Positions 37,501 through 49,500 of a stretch of 64,000 nucleotides of DNA are shown here, one piece after another. This DNA comes from Henricia sp. BOLD:AAB3569. Lineage: Eukaryota > Echinodermata > Asteroidea > Spinulosida > Echinasteridae. Both the position numbers and the translations under genes were made by a program. The DNA is taken from the NCBI GenBank assembly GCA_037783545.1, contig JBBELK010000311.1, positions 496,001 to 560,000 of the forward strand, given 5' to 3'. The notes below the pieces were generated by a model. The model ran no database searches, was not told the DNA's origin, and was given only the letters and a program-made list of their open reading frames with translations. The first letter of the stretch is position 1. Every line of letters begins with the position of its first letter.

Positions 37501-40500
37501 TTCACGAAAACGTTTACCACCGATCGTCTGCTCAGTCTCCAGGCACTAAAAAACAATATTGATTAGGTTTTACTTTCCAAAAGAGGGCGCTTTGAAAGGT
37601 ACGGGGCTTAAGGAAAGACATGTGTCTTATAGCTTTTCAATTCGAAATTATACTGCTTAAGAAATTTGAGTCAATCATAATAATTTACTTATAATTTACA
37701 ATTTCGTGTTTTTTTCTCATTCCACAAGGGAGACAGACCGAGAGAATAAAAATAATAAAACATGATAAAAAAAACCCCCCAAAAAAAGGCTTCACATTAA
37801 AATGAAATCAACGGCAATATAGTCCATTAGTCAACTTCACTGCTGGTTTTGGTAATAGATGTCCCAGAAAAAGCATGCAGTTTATATGACTTAATCATCT
37901 CCAAAATTCCAATAATCTTTCAATTATGTCCTTAAGTAATGTACTGGATCATAGTTATTAGAAAGCACTTCTTCTAGAAGCATAATTTTCAGATACTGGG
38001 CACAACGGAGACACCGTAGTGTGACATGTGACTAGGGAGCGAATTAACGTCACGTAACTTTGGCAAGTCTACTTTTGCATGTGTTTGCAAAAACAAAGCT
38101 GGCGTCGTACGGCGACGTTGCTCTTTCTTGAAATTTTACTCCCAGGTAGGGTTGGACATAAGGAATCTGACAAAGGAGCCAAAATGTTCTTTTTGGTTGC
38201 TTTATTGTGATCAAAACAGTGACAAGGCTTATGTGCGCGAAATATGGTAACCCGAGGATACACCTGTTAAATATTTTGTTCCATTCTGTTGAGTACATTA
38301 TATAAAAAGTATATAAAGGGCAGTTTTAGAATGGTCTCTTTAATACTGGCATACCTTTTCCTCCTTTAAATTCCCTTTGGGGTTTTCATTTTTTTTAAAC
38401 CCTAAAACTATTTTGTGTGCTTTTATAAAAACATTAAAGGGACAGTGTCGTCAGCTTCACCGCGTTTTGAAATTCGGACCGAATTTGAGCCTTAGCGCAT
38501 GCGCACTGCGACTTTGCTTGCGTATTAAACTTTACCCCAGTGTACGACTGTTGGGCTTATACGGACTCTATGAAAACCTGTTGTGCGTGCAAATGTTGCG
38601 CTGCTGATTATGACACGTGAGACTAGAACACGTCTATGTGGGCGGTGCGGATTATTTATTTCCGGATATATGCCAGACTAGACGCGCGCGCGCTCGTTAC
38701 ACATTGACAAAAGCTCTGCATACATATGTTTGTGTACTGTGCATGTAGCTTTTCACTACTGTACTATAATAGTACATGTAAAAAAAGTGTGTACACTGAT
38801 TAGATATATTTTTTTCAAGCAAAAATGGTCGTTAGAATTTATTGTCTAATAGGCATGCTTTTTATATCAACGTTTGGGGAATTTTATCAACTTTGTGAAT
38901 CACGTCACCCCAAGGTTGCTAAACTTTTCCGTTTTGACGTTGTGGTAAAAAATACCTGGACAAACTAGTGCTTTGTGAAATCGAATGAATGGGGCACTTA
39001 GTGCGACTGTGGTTTTTTAAAACCGAAATGGTATGATGGCAGCCAAAATCGTATTTGATGTGTATTGACTGGTATTCAGAATACCAGTCAATACACACCA
39101 AACACGATTTTGGCTGACAACTCATTTTTGCAAAATAAGGCAAACAAATTATGTGCTAACCAAATATTTGTGCTATAAAACAGCGCCATGAAATTGGGCC
39201 ATGAGCACGTGGGTAGTCGCCATATGTAAACAAACTTGAGACATTGAGATATTTGCGTGATGCTGCTTTCAAGTCATGTCCAAGGAACCATCCCACCCCT
39301 TCACCAAAATAATCACGACAAAATGAAATGAAAGCGAAGAAGAAACAGATTTGCATTGAGTAGTTTGTGGATTGTGTTATGCAAAGCCGTTATAAATTAT
39401 GGGCCAACCAGGACCCTGCCGTCACACTGGAAAATCGTGGTTCATGTCGCTTTCTGTGACCATTTTATGTGATATTTTAATCGATACTGATTTCGAAAAA
39501 AAAATATTCACAATGTTTTACGCCTACATAGTACAAAAAGTCATGTACACGTCCGTACGTACGTATATGTACGTCTAGTCTACGTACATGAACATATTCC
39601 TGCAGGCCTAGCCTGCCAGACAAGAGGCGCGCGCGCGCGCGGTGTTCATGACTTGTGCGGTCGGCCAGGTCAAAAGTTCATCAGTTGCTGCTAAAAATAG
39701 GAATGGAGAATTGAGAATCAGCAAGAGGGCTCACTTCAAAAACTTCATCCTTGTACTGACGACACTGTCCCTAATGTACCAAAAGTCTGATATCTTCATT
39801 ATGTGCATACAGCAACCTGTTCAATTACTTCCCTGAGACTTCCCGCTCCTTCCTCTTGAGGAATTTATACATCCGTTCCAAGGAGGCACAATTCAATCTG
39901 AGATTCACGCTGGGAGTACTGGAGAATCAGGTGATATACTGGATCTAAATCTAATAAACGAGCAAAATTTTAACAGTAACCAAATAAACGTTCTTCTCTA
40001 CTCATGTTCAATGTATGTATAAGATCTTTGCCTAATTGAATGAGATCTTTCGATTTCCTTCTGTGCTGAACACAAAAGTTCTAGAATGAAGCGAATTAAA
40101 CCAGAGAATTTCCATTTCAATAAAAAAGGCAGAATGCAATGTACAAATTCTGCATGCCAATATTTGTGTGCAGACACAGAAAGCAGCATGATCAGGGTTC
40201 TTTCTGTAAGGGGAGAGTGGGGGTGGGGGCGGAGTTAGCGTCGCTGCTTGACCTGAATTGGGTCTTTCCACAGTAAAGGGGGCATTTTGGTAACACAGAC
40301 CATATTTTCGAGGAAATACCTTTGTCTGGTCTCAAAATAAAACAAATAAGTTTAAGTTGTTCTGAAGAGATAACTTAGGCCCCAAAAAAAGGTTACAAAT
40401 AGTGTGACAACATGCCTTTCTAAAAACCCTGTGTACAAATTTCCAATGTACGCTCGTAACCGGGACGGACACTTGTGTTACATTTTAGCCGTCCCGGTTA

Positions 40501-43500
40501 ATTGGAAATTACAGGGTTTTTAGAAAGGCATGTTGTCACACTATTTGTAACCCTTTTTGGGCCTAAGTTATCACTTCAGAACAACTGAAACGTATTTCTT
40601 TTATTTTGAGACCAGACAAAGGTATTTCTGGAAAATATGGTCTGTGTTGCAAAAATGCCCCCTAATAGCGTGGAAAGACTTAATTACATGTATTTTTCGC
40701 TAAGTGACCTAAAGTACATTTGTTGGTATATGCGTCTTAAATTACAATTTTTTTGTATTAAACAAACTGACTTACATGTATCGTGGAGACATTTGAAGTT
40801 GCAATTTTTTTTAATTAACAGCTTGCGCGAATTGAGAACACGGATACAAACGAGCCTGGCTTTACATGCGGCAGTGTACCAGAATGCAATGAACAACTAC
40901 AGAAGATTAGAGTTCACCTCCTCGGAGACACACAGGATGTCTGTAAAATAACAATTGAGGTGAGAATTTACATTTATGCATATTTTGTTCTCAGGTAATT
41001 TTGTTAATACTTGCCATGCGTAGTTTTTTCACTGAGAATTTTGTTTTGTTTTTGCTAATGAAGCTAGCATGCAAAATATTTTCAAATATACCCCATAGTC
41101 ATTATGACTAGAGACTCATTACACTTTCATGCAAATGCCAGTACAGTAAACTCTCGTTATAACACCCCCTGATATAAATTAGCTCTCCTCCTTATAAAGC
41201 TCCTTTTTCTAAGTCCCAGCCATTATTCCCTGCATTGAGTATGCACTGGTTATAGTGCTCTCTGGATATAAAGCTCATATTATTTCGGTTCCTTGTGTGA
41301 TTTTTCCGCGATAGTGTGAACGCCCCTTTAGGAAGAATGGGCCAAGATTTTTTTTATTCTACTGTAGAAATCCTGATTTAGCTAAATACATTTACAACAC
41401 AATGCAGGGGCGGATCCAGGATTTTGAAAAGGGGGTGCGTGAAATTGTTAAGCATGAAATGCTGATGACAATGAAATAGCGAGCGCATAGCGCGAAGCCC
41501 TAACGGCTTCTAGATGGATTCTAGATGCTCTGTGGTGCGATCTGGGGCAATATTTAACCACTTTAAGCAGGAAAAGTGTGCACAGAAAGTGGATATTTTT
41601 TTTTTTTTTTGAAAAGGGGATGGGGGAGGGGGGGGTGGGGGGGGGGGGGGGGGGGGGTGTGGGGTGTGGGGGGGGGGGGAATCTAGCTGATAATTGCACA
41701 GAAAATAAGCCAGGAAAATGAAGAGAGAAAAAAGAAGTGAAATGCCCATCTTACATATCTTGTGAAATTCTGATGACCACACAGATACGCATGTATAAGG
41801 ATGATTCGACGAGGCTGTCCGACTACATGATGGTATGGGCTTACAAGGCAACACCTGAATGCACCGTTTTCATGCATCGCGACTCAGAGGCGGCTATCGT
41901 ATCATCAAACGAACATATCACAATGCGGCAGGGAGAAACTGAACCACTTGGCCTGCGCTATTCATCCTCTATACAAGATCAAACTGGTAATTAAGAATCA
42001 AATAAATAAGTTTCAGCAAAGTCTAATTTCTAATTTACCAAAAAGTAAGGCTGAAGGCCACTCATCCTAAAGATTAGTGACCTTTGTACATTCCACCATC
42101 CATGCTGGTCCCAAGGTACCAAATACTGGCTTTTCGTAATGTCACAGTCAGAACAATAGCAGCATAAAAATGGAACAATGTCATTAAAGTGATACTAAGG
42201 CCATTTTTTTATTCATTGGATTGCAGGTTTTTTTGGGCACCCGAGTCGAGTATACATAGCGAAAAAAACACAAGCAAGAGGGCACACTTTGCTTTAGCCT
42301 ATATGCGAAAAAACAAGCCCAACTTGTTCTTTGAATGAACATGGCGTTCGTAAAGTTCGCACCGCAGGTCCGGTGATGAGCCGGCACAAGTTTGGTGCAG
42401 GTCCGGCGCAGGGCTGATGCAGGGCTGGGCGAGGGTCGGCAATGAGCCGGCACAAGTCTGGGCGATGAGCTAGTACAAGTCCGGGCTCATGGTCAGTGCA
42501 GGGCTCTGGGCTGGCACAGGTTACGGCGCAAATCCGGCACAGGTTACGGCGCAGAGCCGGCACAGGGGCGACACATGTATGGTGCAAGGCCGGCACAGGG
42601 CCGGCGAAGGGTTGGCACAGGTACGGCGCAGGGCCGGCACAGGTACGGCGCGGGGCCGGCGCAGGTACGGTGCGGGGCCGGCGCGGGGCCGGCGCGGGGC
42701 CGGCGCAGGTACGGCGCAGGCACGGCACAAGTACGGTGCAGGGACGGCGCATGGCCAGCACAGGTACGGTGCAGGGCCGGCACGAGCATGGTGCAAGACC
42801 GGATCAGGGCCGGCGCAGGGCCGGCGCAGGTACGGCGCAGTACCGGCACAGGTACGGTGAGGGCAGACATGCAATTGTGCCATTACAAAACAGAGGAAAA
42901 TGCAAAAACGAAATTTAATTTTAAATGGGACAAACGAGGAAAAAACGAAGAAGAAGAAATCAGCTGATCAGCTGAAAAGTTGCATGCCTGTCACGTGTAG
43001 ACCGGTGTAGGGCCGGCACAGGTACGGTGTAGGGCCGGCGCAGGTACGGCACAGGCACGGCTCAGGGCCGGTACAGGTACGGCGTAGGGAAGGTGTAGGG
43101 CCGGTGCAGGCGGCGCAGGGCTGGCGCAGGGCTGGCGCAGGGCTGGCGCAGATACGGTGCCCGGCCGGCACAGGGCTCTGGGATGGCACAAGGCCGGCAC
43201 AGGTACGGTGCAGGTACGGCACAGGCACGGCGCAGGGCCGGTACAGGTACGGCGTAGGGAAGGTGTAGGGCAGGTGTAGGGCAGGTGCAGGGCAGGTGCA
43301 GGGCAGGCATAGAGCTGGCGCAGGGCAGGCATAGGGCCGGCGCAGGTACAGTGTAGGGACGGCACAGGTATGACATTGGGCCTGCACAGGTATAATAAAG
43401 GTACAGTGTATAGTGCAGGTGCAGCATGGAGATGGCACAGGTACGGTGCAGGGCCGGGACAGGTACGGCGCAGGGCTGGCACAGCAGCCGATTTTATGAA

Positions 43501-46500
43501 GAGGTGCGTAGCTTGCGCAAATTTTGAAAATGGCATAGGCCCCATAGCTTGCGTGTAATTATCATATAAATGTTTTGCAACTTACGCAATAAAAGAATGC
43601 GCAAGTGGGCCTACACAGTGCATAAGGTTTCGTGAAATCGGCTGCAGGTCTAGAATCTGGCACGTGTTTTTTGTGCTGGACAAGTTTCCAGATCAAAAGT
43701 AAAAAGTATAATAGGAACTCATCTTGCTTTCTTTTTAGGTATTCTTCACACGGTTATCTATGCTGAACACGGCATGGTAACGGTCACAGCTCGTGATGGA
43801 CTACGAGTGTACATGGATCACATGGGGCAGCACGAGCGCATACCAACCTATCTGTGTATATCTGGACCTACTGATATGGTGATTGAAGCACTTGGCAGTG
43901 CTAAATTTACGCCACTGAAAAACTTCAAAGGTCGGACGACAGTGAAGGTGGATTACACTGTGCCATTTACAGCTCTCAAGGAAACCTTTGGAATAGGTAA
44001 TTTTTATGAAGACACACCCTTAAAGATTATTTTCCCCTTAATTTCATCCAAAAGACAAAACAAAAGAAAATCTACTTAAGTTTCATTGCGAATGTGTTCC
44101 ACTCTCAGGTTTCAACCAGTCAAAATACAGGAGCTGTCTCTTGTACAAGAGCTACGTCTCTTGTACATCAAGCATTATATGAATAATGCTTGATTCGCCT
44201 TCCAGCTAGCTCTGTGACCCTGGTTCAAATCCTGTCTATGTCAGTATGTGGGTTGGGTTTCAGTCCGTACTTGATTCCGTGGGTTCCCCTGTACATTTGC
44301 ATAGACATTTTCTACCCACCTGTAAAACTGGACATTTCTAAGGAATCCTTGGTTTCAGTATAGAAATAATTCCTTAGTTCACACACATACATGGAAAACC
44401 ATTAAAGATAGTATACATGATTGGTAAACTGTTACAAATAGTTTTATCCTGTGTGATTGAAGATATGCATGATTAAAACCAACCTGAGCAAAAACCAGCT
44501 CCGTACTGGCAGTAAAAAAAAAGGGTTTGCAGACATTTCGCCCCTGAACCACAGTCTGTGCACGAAGTGGTTTTGGGGCGAAGTGGCATTTGGGCAAGGT
44601 AGTGTTTGGACGAAGTGATTTGGGGCAAAATGGCACTTAGGCGAAGTGGTTAGGGGGAAAATGGCACTTGGGCGAAATGGTTTTGGGGAGAATTGAATTT
44701 ACGTCTCGCGAGACGAAAAATAATTGTTTTGCTCATTTCTCAAAAACTATAGCACTTCTGCCGTCATCATGTTTATATAGTGTAAGTTATGTGTAAATAT
44801 GTAAACATTTCTGATTCTTCGAGATACCAATCACGTATATTACCTTTAAGCAGAGAGCGTGGTATTAAAATAGAAGAATTCAGGAATGTGTGTGTTTTGA
44901 AAATGTTTTAGTTGAACCTTTGACGAATCATGATACAAAATTGATACAATATCCATATTTAATTATCACTTTGAATGATGTATGCTTTTTAAATTCACAC
45001 ACACAGATGAAAAGCCGTCAATGAAAAGAGTGTTAGTCAACATTGAGGTCATGCCTGGAGATCGGCCATACTTACCACTCATTCAGGCACCTTCTGAAGT
45101 CTGCATCTCAGAGATGGACCTGTTGCCGCTAGATATGATACGAGTTCAGGGGAGATTCCAACAAGATGAGAGGGTGACTCTATCTCTGCTGGTTGGCCAC
45201 GGACACCTAGTGGTGGAGCAGTCAAGGATAAATGAGATATGTGAGTATTATAGGTAAAATTTAGTTATATTTTCTGTGGTTCTCAGCAAATTAATTATTT
45301 TTTCTCCAAACGAATTTTTAAAGCATTAACATTATTTTAACGAAAAATCATCATACTTTGTATTTTAGACATAGTCAACCCTGTGAAATGCCGTTTTTAT
45401 ACGGCACTTTTTGCGCCTTGCCGCTAGTTGAAATATTGGCAGACCATAAATATTTCGTAATATTGACAGTACCTGTTCGATAACTAAACATTGGTCAATT
45501 TTTTTCGTTGATGTCTCATTTGAAAGTGAATAATTTGTATGCTTCTAGAAAAATATAAATAAAAAAAATAAACTTTTTCTACCATCTGTGTGACAGTCAT
45601 GTGATACTCGGAAATTAAAGCATGCATGCAGTACCATGGCCAAGCGGTCTATTGAGCCAAAATTATGCAAGTCGTGGGTTCGAATCTACAGGCCTGCTTG
45701 AGCCTTTCGGCAAGGCACTTTGCCATAGATTGCCTCTCTCCACCCAGTAGCAAATGGCACCCGTGTGATGAAGTGTTTGATTAGCTCATTGATGCCTATA
45801 ACAGGCTGTCAGGGCTGTAGGCTATTTGTAACCGAGTCGGTGTACAATAAAATTTCAGGACAACAGAGGGCATTCAAACCAACAGGTATACATTTGATTT
45901 ATTTAAAAGATTTACATTGGCACTTCAAGCTTAACTTTATTATCAAATTGTTTAGCTCAATGTGCTCAGACAGGTACTTTCACAAATGCAGAAAGTTAAA
46001 AAGTATTGTAAAACGGCACTATCAAACGATACCGTAGCTTATAAGTGTTAAATGACAGTCAACTAGCAGAAACTTGGTAGCACTACGGCTCGAGCACAGC
46101 CCGAAAGGCAGTGTCACGGGCAGTCAGGACAGAAAGAACTCACTAAACCAGCAAGTAGCACTCCCTTATATCTGGTGTACAGTCATGGTGGATAATAAAT
46201 AACAAAACATATTGTATCAGGAGGACATACCAAAAATACAAAAGCATTCCACAAGATGGTCACCACCCTCCAGCAATCAGGGTAGTGGCATAATAACATT
46301 GAATGATCGGTATGTGCATTTTTAAAAGATAAAACATAATGGCTACACTGGGGCTGAACTGTGACCGACCATGCATGAATGTAGGTCCGGTCACACTCAC
46401 CCCCTAGAAAAAAAGAAATAAACAATTGCATTCATTATACATGTTGCACTAGCTCAACATTTTATACATGCATGTTTATCAATATAGTAGACTAACCAGC

Positions 46501-49500
46501 ATTTACACCGGAAAAAGAGTTTACCTCATTATAATCCAGTACACGGCGAGACTAACTGCAGATATGGAATTAATTGGAAAATATTAATGCATTTACAAAT
46601 AATGTTATGTTATCTGGATAGGCTTTGGAGATATCGGGTGGATATAAGGTCAAGAGGAAAACATACCAAAACGTCCACCTCCAGGATGTCCCTGGAGAAA
46701 ACGAGATTATCTTAAAATGGACAGGTACAAAATAATACCTCTTAATTCGGCCTATGTGTCACCACAACTCCAAATTTCCTACAAATCTGGCTACATATCG
46801 TATTTAAAAAATAATATTCTCATGCAGTCCAAATTCGGACCACGAAAAGGAATAAATTTACCGAATCTTGTAATTCACAGGAACATACGGCTGCAAATAC
46901 AATTGCATTTAAAAAGATATTCCAAATGGGATCATTTGACCCCTAATTACCAATGTTAAATACTCGATCTGGGCTTGCTAATTCCCAAATGATACGAGTA
47001 AGAGACAAGGATCATCAAGATAATAAAATTACCACATCTATAGTTTTAACCAATACCAGGCATTAATAAAAGCCCATGGTCTAAAATTGTAAGAAAACAT
47101 TTGACAAAATTGGATACAACCAAGAGAAAATTGACAATTGTATAATTACCAAAATTTGTGAACTGCATTGTTCTAAAATCGTATCCAAACATTTGTCTTT
47201 TTTTAAAAATAGGTCCGTCTCATTGACACAATCTGTATAATTATAAAACACCAAGATCAGTTTACTTTAAATAAACTACGCACCATGAATGCACACCAGA
47301 ACAGGAGTCCTTAAATACCCTTCCAGTCCATGTACTTCGAGCACGCCAGAGCCGCAGTCAACAGCCAAAATCTGCAATAACGAAAACAATTCTTAATGGT
47401 AAAAATTGTCACATTAAACATATTACAGTAAACTTGGACAATTTACAAAACAGACATTTAACTCCGTCATATAAAGCACGTAATGGACGTTAATTGTACC
47501 AACATTAAATATTCAAAGGAGATATTTGATAAAAATATTAAGGTAAATTTGTTGACGAGTTCCCCTGTCCTGACCAAGAAAATTCAAACCACCGCATTTA
47601 TCTGATTATGTATGCCGTAGTGCTGCTAAGTTCTACTGCACAGCTGCAATGCCCCGCGGGTTGTACCAACTTCTCAGTCCGTCATCCATCCTGGCCAGGA
47701 AAAGTGCAAGCTTCATTGGACACAGCTCCTCGGAACTTGGTAGCAGCACTACAACGATGACCTCGTAACAATATGACTGTCTTTTAACAACTTTATTCTA
47801 TATATTTACTTTTTTTTTTTAAAGGATGCGATTATTTTATCAATATATAAACCAAATGTATTTTTGAACACCCACCCTGCCGACTACGCCAATTGTAACC
47901 GAGTCGGTGTACAATAAAAATTCAGGACAACAGCAGGCATTTAAACCAACAGGTATACATTTGATTTATTTAATAAATGTATTTACATTGACACTTCAAG
48001 CTTAATTTCATTATCATTTTGTTTAGCTCAATGTGCTCAGGCAGGTACTTTCACAAATGCAGAAAGTTAAAAAGGATTGTAAAACGGCACTATCAAACGA
48101 TAGCTTATAAGTGTTAAATGACAGTCAACTAGCAGAAACTTGGCAGCACTACGGCTCGAGCACAGCCCGATAGGCAGTGTCACGGGCAGTCAGGACAGAG
48201 AGAACTCGCTAGACCAGCAAGTAGCACTCCCTTATATCTGGTGTACAGTCATGGTGGATAATAAATAACAAAACATATTGTATCAGGAGGACATACCAAA
48301 AATACAAAAGCATTCCACAAGATGGTCACCACCCTCCAGCAATCAGGGTAGTGGCATAATAACATTGAATGATCGGTATGTGCATTTTTAAAAGATAAAA
48401 CATAATGGCTACACTGGGGCTGAACTGTGACCGACCATGCATGAATGTAGGTCCGGTCACATATTCATTAAGGAAATGAGACGGTTCAATTAAGGAATGT
48501 TATTAAGAGCCATTATGACCAGTAATCGAGATAGTAATGTAGTAATCGAGATAGTAATAGTAGTGCATGGATACATGCGCTTGTTCTCCCAAACAATCGT
48601 GGACGTTTTAGGGAGGTCTAACAAAAAGAACAATATCGTCCGCGAAAAATAGACTATGTCCAAACAAAAGAGGAACAAAGGGACATCCGCGATTGTCAGT
48701 GAGTTCACACCTGGGTGAGTGCGTGTTCATTTCTGATTTCTCAATTTTACTGCACAGATGGATGTCCAGAGCAAATAGCACAGTACCAGGAGACCTCGTG
48801 CAGAGAGGAATGCAGCTTCCACTCTGCATGCCCGGGGCATCAGCTTTGCTGTCAACAAGGCTGCAGCAGAGTTTGCTCTGAACCACAGCAAAGTAAAGTT
48901 TAAAACTAATTCCATTAAAAATCTGCTGTGAACAGCAACATGAAAATGGTTGTAGTGAATGGGGAGGAGAACAGGGTAGGATTTTATCCAGGGAGAACAC
49001 CATACTGGCCCAAAGGGGGTGGGGAAGTCTTATCTAGGGGTTTGAACAAACCCTTCTCCTACCAAGTCTTGAGGCCAATGTCAGCTCATTGTTTTGCTGT
49101 GTACTTCATGATGTAATTGCTTTTTTCAATGATATCCTAGCTTTGATTTGTCGTCATGTTATTGGCTCACCCTAATTAAAGAACCCTCTGTCGGACCAAC
49201 CAGCCTACGAGCCTGCTGTACCTGCATGAAGGCTTGGGTGATTCCACACTGGAATAAAGTAGAATAGATTCCACTTTGAGAATCGGAATTGCGATTCTAG
49301 ATTTTTGAGGAACCGATGATTCCCTTTCATCTGTAGATTCGATTCTTAATGATAGCTTGCGCCAATTGCCAAATTCAGAAATTATACCTAGCAATTAAGA
49401 TGCCGAAACACTTGCCCCTGTTGCAAGAGTATTCAGCTTCGATAATTTCCACTTTAGGAGCTTACGTGTGGCACAGGCTAGCGTCATTTTATGGTGTTTA

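Larger units (their letters stand above)
41987..43738. other. Intron 11
   Basis: Dominated by a GC-rich minisatellite in two blocks and a fold-back MITE (listed separately). Confidence 0.6.
45827..48461 (-). mobile_element. Non-autonomous LTR retrotransposon
   Basis: Two long terminal repeats (569 and 568 bases) with TG...CA ends flank a 1.5-kb interior. TATT lies just outside both ends (45823-45826 and 48462-48465), a 4-bp target duplication. On the minus strand the primer site matches 16 bases of the 3' end of a serine tRNA including CCA, and a purine run precedes the other LTR. The interior has no gag or pol. The LTRs differ at a modest number of sites, so the insertion is not brand new. 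Confidence 0.85.
45241..48757. other. Intron 13, holding SINE and LTR element
   Basis: Contains a tRNA-derived SINE piece (45631-45800), the LTR element (45827-48461) and a repeat piece (48573-48720) related to 30241-30610. Confidence 0.7.

Noticed and set aside
37378-37566. Possible bridging exon between exons 9 and 10 ([16 protein letters not shown])
   Set aside because: AT-rich composition, and no donor gives the phase 0 exit that exon 10 requires.
42294-43545. Long Pro/Ala/Cys/Arg-rich frames on both strands (up to 184 codons)
   Set aside because: They are by-products of a GC-rich tandem repeat that leaves every frame open.
46622-46724. Exon-like segment encoding [20 protein letters not shown] with AG and GT borders
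   Set aside because: It starts in phase 0 while exon 13 ends in phase 1, and it lies inside the LTR element. Joining exon 13 directly to the WAP exon keeps the frame.
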